DNA of 10,856 bases from Candidatus Hydrogenedentota bacterium (GTDB taxonomy: Bacteria; Hydrogenedentota; Hydrogenedentia; Hydrogenedentales; SLHB01): contig SLSB01000024.1 in assembly GCA_007130675.1 (NCBI GenBank), positions 1 to 10,856 of the forward strand, read 5' to 3'. Below are positions 6,542 through 10,856 of this stretch, in pieces (position 1 is the first letter of the stretch; every line of letters begins with the position of its first letter). The translations under genes and the position numbers were made by a program. The notes beneath the pieces are model-generated. The model saw only the letters and a list, made by a program, of their open reading frames with translations. It did not search any database and was not told the DNA's origin.

Positions 6542-8467
6542 TTAGAGTTGAGCGCGAGCCAGCTCTTCAAGTTCCATCTCTATACTCTGGGTCACCGGGA
6601 AGCGGAACCCTGTCTTCGGGTCGAGATCGAGATCCAATACCTTTAACGTGACGGGCAATTGCTCGCGCTTCCATTGGTTGCTCACAAACATCTCGCCGAA
6701 ACGCGCAGTCCATGTCCGGAGTTGCTCGGCGTCGAAATCCGGTCGGCGATGCACGAGAACGCGCCAGCTATCTGAAAGGCGCATCCGCCGCCGCGCAAAC
6801 AAGAACAGGAGATCGTCCAGCACCACATAGGGCATGAGATCCCCTTCGTCCGTCTGGTCCGCGGCGAGTTCAGCACTCGGCGGAATGATCAGGCTCTGTT
6901 CGATGGCAGTTATTCCAGCCCGGGCCGCCATGTGCTCAAGCAGTGCCGTCACCAGAGTCTTGGGGACATTGGCGATGGGCGAATACCCGCCTTGGTTGTC
7001 GCCGCCTGTGGTCGTATACCCAACGGCAGACTCGCTCAAGTTCGAGGTCACCAGCACGAGCCCCCCCTCGTTGTTGGCCCAGTTGAGCATCATGTTGCCA
7101 CGTATGCGCGCCTGGAGATTCTGCATTGCCATCGGCGTGACATTGTCTGGTCCGCCTGCCAGGTCTGCCGCCTTCTGAAACGCAATCTCGGCTTCTTCGC
7201 TGATACTCACAACACTAAACGGAACACCCAGCTCTTCGGCAAGCGCACGCGCCGCTGCCTGCGTCGATTCGCTGCTGTACGCCGCGTTGGGCAAATACAC
7301 CGCTTTCACCCGATCGGCATATTCGTCCTCGACGGCGCCGGCTTTCAACGCCTTGGCAGCCTGAACGGCAAGAAGAAGACAAAGCGCGCTGTCACGACCG
7401 CCCGAGAGCGCCACCAGAAACCGGCGGAACACCCCCACTTTCTCGTAATAATCGCGCAGGCCCAGCACCAACGCGTCAAACAACTGGTCCAGGAAAGCCT
7501 CGGCGCCCGCGGGAGTCTCGCGAGACTCGACAACAAACAGGTTGTCCGGCAGTTGCGCTGCATACGCGCCTATATCCGCAGGCACATAGTCCCCTTCGGA
7601 AAGGTCGATGATACTCGGTCGGTCCGCTTGGGGGCCATTTTCGGCCGCTTGGCGCCATGTCGAGTTTTCCGCACGCATGCGCCCGATGTCATCAAGATTC
7701 ACAACACCCGTCGCCAGGGTCCAGTGGGATTTTGACAACAAAGGGCCCTCGGCCACAATGCCGTCCGGGGTGGCCACAAAGCCCCCGCCGTCAAACACCA
7801 CCCGGCCGCTGTCACATCCCAGCAGATTGGCATAGGCATAGACACAGGCCAGACTCCCCGCAGCCCCAAGCACAAGACGCCTTCGCTGCTCGTTCTTCAA
7901 CGGGGTAAACGGTGATGCGCTGCTGTTGCAGATGATCTCAGCGCCCGCCCGCACACGGTCGCGCGCAGGCTGATTCGCCGACCACAAGTCCTCGCAGATT
8001 TCGGCGCTCACGCTGCCAAACGGCAATTTGAACACGAGGTCGCCCATCGCCACCCCGTGAATCTCGGTAACCCCGCGCCGCCATGCCGTCCAGTTGCGGC
8101 CTTCGTAGAAAATGCTGTACGTGGGCAGATATTTCTTGAGGATGACGCCACACACCGCACCGTCATGAAGCAGCGCCGTCCCGTTGTACATCATCGAATC
8201 AATGCATACAGGCAGCCCGGCAAACACCGAGATCCCCCGTGTTTCCAGCGCCAACTCCTCGAGGGCCGCCCAACTGCGCTGTGCGATGTCAGGCCACAGC
8301 ACCCGGTCCTCGAGGCTGTACCCCGAGAGGCACAGTTCAGGCGTAACAAGCAGATGCACACCCTGGGCCCGTGCCGAATGCATGACCTCGAGCAATCGCG
8401 CAGCGTTGCACGCAAAGTCCCCCACCTTCACCGAAACAGAGGCAACACCAATCTTGACCAAACGCAT
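6542..8467 (-). CDS. nadE: Glutamine-dependent NAD+ synthase
   Basis: This enzyme makes NAD from nicotinate adenine dinucleotide (NaAD), using ATP and ammonia released from glutamine. The 641-residue protein has both halves of the two-domain form. Residues 1 to about 290 are a nitrilase-type glutaminase with the triad E44 (TPELCLSGY), K112 (KKYLPTY) and C158 (SAEICEDLW). Residues from about 325 form the ATP-pyrophosphatase synthetase domain, with P-loop SGGRDS at 355-360 and the NAD-synthetase block LVTSNLSESAVGY (472-484) then GGDNQGGYSPIANVPK. The length is close to the Mycobacterium tuberculosis type. An in-frame ATG 33 bases upstream (8500) would add a basic 11-residue leader. I prefer 8467 because homology starts at MRLVKIGVAS and GGAGG lies 12 bases before it, although that spacing is long. 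It is the third gene of the NAD salvage operon, 83 bases after the phosphoribosyltransferase gene. Confidence 0.95.
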   Translation of the reverse strand: MRLVKIGVASVSVKVGDFACNAARLLEVMHSARAQGVHLLVTPELCLSGYSLEDRVLWPDIAQRSWAALEELALETRGISVFAGLPVCIDSMMYNGTALLHDGAVCGVILKKYLPTYSIFYEGRNWTAWRRGVTEIHGVAMGDLVFKLPFGSVSAEICEDLWSANQPARDRVRAGAEIICNSSASPFTPLKNEQRRRLVLGAAGSLACVYAYANLLGCDSGRVVFDGGGFVATPDGIVAEGPLLSKSHWTLATGVVNLDDIGRMRAENSTWRQAAENGPQADRPSIIDLSEGDYVPADIGAYAAQLPDNLFVVESRETPAGAEAFLDQLFDALVLGLRDYYEKVGVFRRFLVALSGGRDSALCLLLAVQAAKALKAGAVEDEYADRVKAVYLPNAAYSSESTQAAARALAEELGVPFSVVSISEEAEIAFQKAADLAGGPDNVTPMAMQNLQARIRGNMMLNWANNEGGLVLVTSNLSESAVGYTTTGGDNQGGYSPIANVPKTLVTALLEHMAARAGITAIEQSLIIPPSAELAADQTDEGDLMPYVVLDDLLFLFARRRMRLSDSWRVLVHRRPDFDAEQLRTWTARFGEMFVSNQWKREQLPVTLKVLDLDLDPKTGFRFPVTQSIEMELEELARAQL

Positions 8468-8550
8468 TGCTCTATCTCGCCTCCCCCGTAGGCTCCGCAT
8501 TACGCCCTTTTCGGCATTCTACGGCCGGAGCCTCTCTGTGCGAAAACCCG
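8468..8550 (-). promoter_or_regulatory. nadE leader with 8-bp inverted repeat next to the ribosome binding site
   Basis: AGGCTCCG (8490-8497) and CGGAGCCT (8526-8533) are exact reverse complements separated by 28 bases. In the transcript (- strand) the stem would end only a few bases before the GGGGGAGG stretch that serves as the likely nadE ribosome binding site. This could modulate nadE translation relative to the upstream genes. No known NAD-responsive operator or riboswitch motif was recognised. Confidence 0.3.
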
Positions 8551-10011
8551 TTATGCAACATCCGGGTTCTCCAGCAGTTCCGCCTTACCCTGTCCGACTT
8601 TCTCAGACAGCATGACCCGATAGATCTCGGGGTTGCGCAGCCGCGTGAACTCCTCGGGAAGCGACGCAACACCCTGTTGGGCGCGTTCCCGAATATCTTC
8701 GAGGGCAGGTTGGGCGATAACCCGCCTGCCCTCCTCGAAGCAAGTCTCGAAGAGATCTTCGCTGCGGGCGGTGTTTTGAATGCGCGCCCGAATGTGAGGG
8801 TCGCTTCGACGACGGCCCTCGATGTCCCCCTGCCTCGTGATTGCTTCCCCGTTGGTGTAGAGCACATCGCCCACCGGATGGCCCGCGGCATCAAAATACC
8901 GCACAGGATGCTTACGCCCCGGGTCCGTTGATTTTTCGACGTTCGAGGAGATCTTGATACGCGACCGCCAGTCATCGCCATTGGCCACGGCCACCAGTTT
9001 ATACACCCCGCTGAGCGCCGGACAGTCCCTCGAAGTGATGAGATGCGTTCCGACGCCCCAAGCATTGATCTTGGCCCCTTGCCGTTTGAGGTCGGCAATC
9101 AAATCTTCGTCCAAATCGCTCGAGGCCACGATCATCGGATCGCTCAGCCCGGCGTCTGTCATCATCTCATGCGCCCTCTTGCTGAGCTTGGCCAGATCGC
9201 CCGAGTCGAGCCGGATGGCAGGCCGGGTATCGTGCCCATCCGCATGAAGCTCTTGAAACACCTGAATAGCGTTCGGAACCCCGCTATTCAACGTGTCGTA
9301 CGTATCCACCAACAGCACGCAACGCTCGGGAAAATTCCGGGCAAACGCCCGAAAAGACTCGAGTTCGCTCGGAAAACTCATCACCCAGCTGTGGGCATGA
9401 GTCCCAGTTACGGGAATACCGTAGACCTTACCGGCGAGCACGTTCGAGGAAGACGGGCACCCGCCGATATAGGCCGCCCGCGACCCGCTGAGCCCCCCAT
9501 CCGGCCCATGTGCGCGCCGCAGGCCAAATTCCATGACGGGCTCGCCCTCGGCCGCCAAACAAATACGCGCCGCCTTCGTCGCAATGAGCGTCTGGTAGTT
9601 CAACGTGTTCAAAAGCGCCGTTTCGACCAGTTGCGCCTCGAAAATCGGCCCCTCGACCTGCACCACCGGCTCATGAGGGAACACAAGCGTCCCCTCGGGA
9701 ACCGCGCGGATAGTCAGGCTCGGGCGAAACTCACGCAGGTGCTCGAGAAAAGCGTTGTCAAAAAGCCCCAGCGTAGCCAGGTACTCGATATCGTCGCTGC
9801 CGAACCGCAAGTTCTCGACATACTGAAGAAACGGGCCCAGGCCCGCCGCCACGGCGAAGCCCGCATTCGGAGGAAGCTGCCGAAACGAATACTCGAAACA
9901 CACCCGTTGTTTGGCCCGCTGCTCGGCCACGAACCCGGCCATCATGGTCAGTTCATACAGGTCCGTCAAGAGCGCCAGGCCCTCGCGCCGGTACCACGGC
10001 TGGTTCACCAT
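8551..10011 (-). CDS. pncB: Nicotinate phosphoribosyltransferase
   Basis: The product converts nicotinate and PRPP to nicotinate mononucleotide (NaMN) with ATP hydrolysis, the entry step of the Preiss-Handler pathway. It has 486 residues. Visible family marks are LLTDLYELTMM near the N-terminus (residues 14-24) and the active-site histidine block GTHAHSWVMSF (203-213). H207 is the likely phosphorylated histidine. VDTYDTLNSGVPNAI (235-249), the phosphoribosyl-binding RLDSGDL (267-273) and the SSDLDEDLI and WGVGTHLITS segments follow. The frame stays open upstream inside pncA, but homology begins at MVNQPWYRREG. The ATG at 10011-10009 shares one base with the pncA stop (TAATG) and has GGAGGA 9 bases upstream, so translation is probably coupled to pncA. 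The length agrees with the NAPRTase group seen in many bacteria and eukaryotes rather than the roughly 400-residue E. coli PncB. Confidence 0.95.
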   Translation of the reverse strand: MVNQPWYRREGLALLTDLYELTMMAGFVAEQRAKQRVCFEYSFRQLPPNAGFAVAAGLGPFLQYVENLRFGSDDIEYLATLGLFDNAFLEHLREFRPSLTIRAVPEGTLVFPHEPVVQVEGPIFEAQLVETALLNTLNYQTLIATKAARICLAAEGEPVMEFGLRRAHGPDGGLSGSRAAYIGGCPSSSNVLAGKVYGIPVTGTHAHSWVMSFPSELESFRAFARNFPERCVLLVDTYDTLNSGVPNAIQVFQELHADGHDTRPAIRLDSGDLAKLSKRAHEMMTDAGLSDPMIVASSDLDEDLIADLKRQGAKINAWGVGTHLITSRDCPALSGVYKLVAVANGDDWRSRIKISSNVEKSTDPGRKHPVRYFDAAGHPVGDVLYTNGEAITRQGDIEGRRRSDPHIRARIQNTARSEDLFETCFEEGRRVIAQPALEDIRERAQQGVASLPEEFTRLRNPEIYRVMLSEKVGQGKAELLENPDVA

Positions 10012-10598
10012 TATTTCACATCCTCCGCGCGCACAACGAGCGCCCCGGCCTGGCGCATTTCCGCCACCGATTCGACCACCGTGCCGGGCGGAATGTCGAT
10101 TCCCCGGCAGGCGTCTTCGACCAGCACGGTCTCGAACCCAGCCTCGAGCGCGTCCAGCACCGTGTTCTTGACGCAATAGTCCGTCGCCAGACCGCCGACA
10201 AATACGCGCGCGATGCCGCGCTCCCTCAAGCGTTCCGTGAGTTCGGTGCCCTCAAACCCGCTGTAGGCTTCGGCATCCGGCTCGGTCCCTTTGTCAATGA
10301 TGACCGCATGACTGGGCAACCGCAAATCATCGTGAAACGCAGCACCCGGCGTATCGGCCACACAATGCGGAGGCCAGCTCTCATCCTTGAACTCGGGCTC
10401 CTCGCTGAAACTGCAGTGGTTTGGCGGATGCCAGTCGCGCGTAAAAACAACACACCCAAATTTCGGTGTCAGCGCATTGAGTACCGGCACCACTTCATCG
10501 CCCTTTTCCACCGCCATCGCCCCGCGTGGGCAGAAATCCTTCTGGACATCCACCACAATCAGCGCGTCGGTTGCCTGCACCTTCAAAGCGTCTTCCAT
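10011..10598 (-). CDS. pncA: Nicotinamidase
   Basis: This cytoplasmic isochorismatase-fold amidase hydrolyses nicotinamide to nicotinate and ammonia, feeding the next gene's enzyme. The 195-residue protein carries the full catalytic set: D17 (LIVVDVQKDF), K103 (IIDKGTEPD) and nucleophile C142 (GGLATDYCVKNT). The metal-binding pattern D55, H57, H61 (RDWHPPNH) and the cis-peptide-type GLATDYC stretch are typical of nicotinamidases and separate them from other isochorismatase-like hydrolases. AAGGAGGA lies 7 bases before the ATG at 10598, the strongest ribosome binding site in the window. It is the first gene of the - strand operon, and its stop overlaps the phosphoribosyltransferase start by one base. 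Confidence 0.96.
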   Translation of the reverse strand: MEDALKVQATDALIVVDVQKDFCPRGAMAVEKGDEVVPVLNALTPKFGCVVFTRDWHPPNHCSFSEEPEFKDESWPPHCVADTPGAAFHDDLRLPSHAVIIDKGTEPDAEAYSGFEGTELTERLRERGIARVFVGGLATDYCVKNTVLDALEAGFETVLVEDACRGIDIPPGTVVESVAEMRQAGALVVRAEDVK

Positions 10599-10645
10599 GG
10601 AACGGTCCTCCTTCCGCTGGTTTCGCGCCCAATGGCTGATACCCC

Positions 10646-10673
10646 ATTATTCAACCACAACCGGGCCCCTCAA
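10646..10673 (-). promoter_or_regulatory. Candidate promoter of the pncA-pncB-nadE operon
   Basis: Read on the - strand, a -35-like TTGAGG (10673-10668, 4 of 6) is followed after 16 bases by AATAAT (10651-10646, 5 of 6). The start would be near 10639, giving a leader of about 40 bases before pncA. The -35 lies inside a tandem repeat whose other copy places a second TTGAGG 14 bases further upstream. Confidence 0.4.
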
Positions 10674-10692
10674 AGAAAGCCCCTCAAAGAAA
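10665..10692. repeat. 14-bp direct tandem repeat, two copies
   Basis: GCCCCTCAAAGAAA occurs twice back to back (10665-10678 and 10679-10692) without a mismatch. It overlaps the -35 part of the candidate pncA promoter, so it could be a replication-slippage duplication or a paired binding site for a regulator. Confidence 0.65.
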
Positions 10693-10856
10693 GCGCGAGT
10701 CCCGGAAACGGGGACTGTACCAAGCGAGCGAGTCTCCGAGCGAGACGGGACTGTGGAACTGTTGAAAAACCCTTCCGCGTCCCGAAGATTTGGCAATCGC
10801 TCGTGCATGTCCCGAGTCCTTCTCGGTTCGGTGGTGCCCCGAAGGGGCTATCTAGA

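Larger units (their letters stand above)
10599..10856. other. Non-coding right end with promoter, tandem repeat and hairpins
   Basis: No gene is supported on either strand. From left to right it holds the pncA ribosome binding site (10606-10613), a candidate promoter, a 14-bp tandem repeat (10665-10692) and several short stem-loops. These are AGTCCC/GGGACT (10698-10703 and 10711-10716), GTCTC/GAGAC (10732-10736 and 10742-10746), CCGAG/CTCGG (10812-10816 and 10822-10826) and GCCCC/GGGGC (10836-10840 and 10844-10848). GGGACTGT occurs twice (10711 and 10747). Confidence 0.5.

Noticed and set aside
6261..6646. Small + strand frames in the convergent gap
   Set aside because: They read through the REPIN-like palindrome and into the nadE 3' end, and have no convincing ribosome binding site or homology pattern.
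10012..10176. Upstream extension of the nicotinate phosphoribosyltransferase frame into pncA
   Set aside because: The extra 55 residues are arginine- and glycine-rich shadow sequence of pncA. The conserved protein begins at the ATG at 10011, which has a good ribosome binding site.
9043..10179. 378-codon open frame on the + strand opposite the nicotinate phosphoribosyltransferase gene
   Set aside because: It is antisense to a gene with clear catalytic motifs, and its translation is arginine- and proline-rich without any recognisable domain.
1..10856. CRISPR array, tRNA, rRNA, phage or defence system
   Set aside because: No regularly spaced repeats, cloverleaf or rRNA-like sequence was seen, and all recognised genes are metabolic or division genes. 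A covariance-model scan was not possible.

Overview
The window is a GC-rich bacterial chromosomal segment with two housekeeping gene groups that face each other. No phage, CRISPR, rRNA or tRNA gene was found. The gene set (FtsK, RodZ-like, PgsA, alanine racemase, YacP/Rae1-like, and a pncA-pncB-nadE salvage operon) is broadly bacterial and does not fix the phylum. The ThuA-type protein at the left edge and the palindromic, GC-rich intergenic repeats are features I associate with environmental lineages such as Hydrogenedentota, Planctomycetota or Verrucomicrobiota. That placement is inference only.

Layout, left to right. Bases 1-347 hold the 3' end of a ThuA-domain gene on the + strand. A 247-base gap carries a sigma70-like promoter and leads into ftsK (595-3078), which overlaps by 4 bases a short RodZ-like membrane protein gene (3075-3572). 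A 335-base non-coding stretch follows. It holds a structured palindromic block (about 3716-3792) and a near-consensus promoter (3830-3857) that appears to drive pgsA (3908-4564), alr (4566-5687, one base after pgsA) and a YacP/Rae1-like NYN nuclease gene (5718-6251). The convergent gap 6252-6541 contains a striking REPIN-like double palindrome (6390-6455) and a second 14-bp inverted repeat (6484-6525). From 10598 down to 6542 on the - strand runs a nicotinamide-to-NAD operon: pncA (nicotinamidase), nicotinate phosphoribosyltransferase and glutamine-dependent NAD synthase. The right end (10599-10856) is non-coding, with a candidate pncA promoter, a 14-bp tandem repeat and several small hairpins.

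The + strand genes are linked by envelope and division biology: chromosome segregation at the septum (FtsK), cell shape (RodZ-like), phospholipid synthesis (PgsA) and D-alanine for peptidoglycan (Alr). The - strand operon encodes three steps of the Preiss-Handler route: nicotinamide to nicotinate, nicotinate to NaMN, and NaAD to NAD. The connecting adenylyltransferase NadD (NaMN to NaAD) is not in this window. I see no clearly undescribed protein system here. The most unusual structure is the set of palindromic repeats in the intergenic regions.
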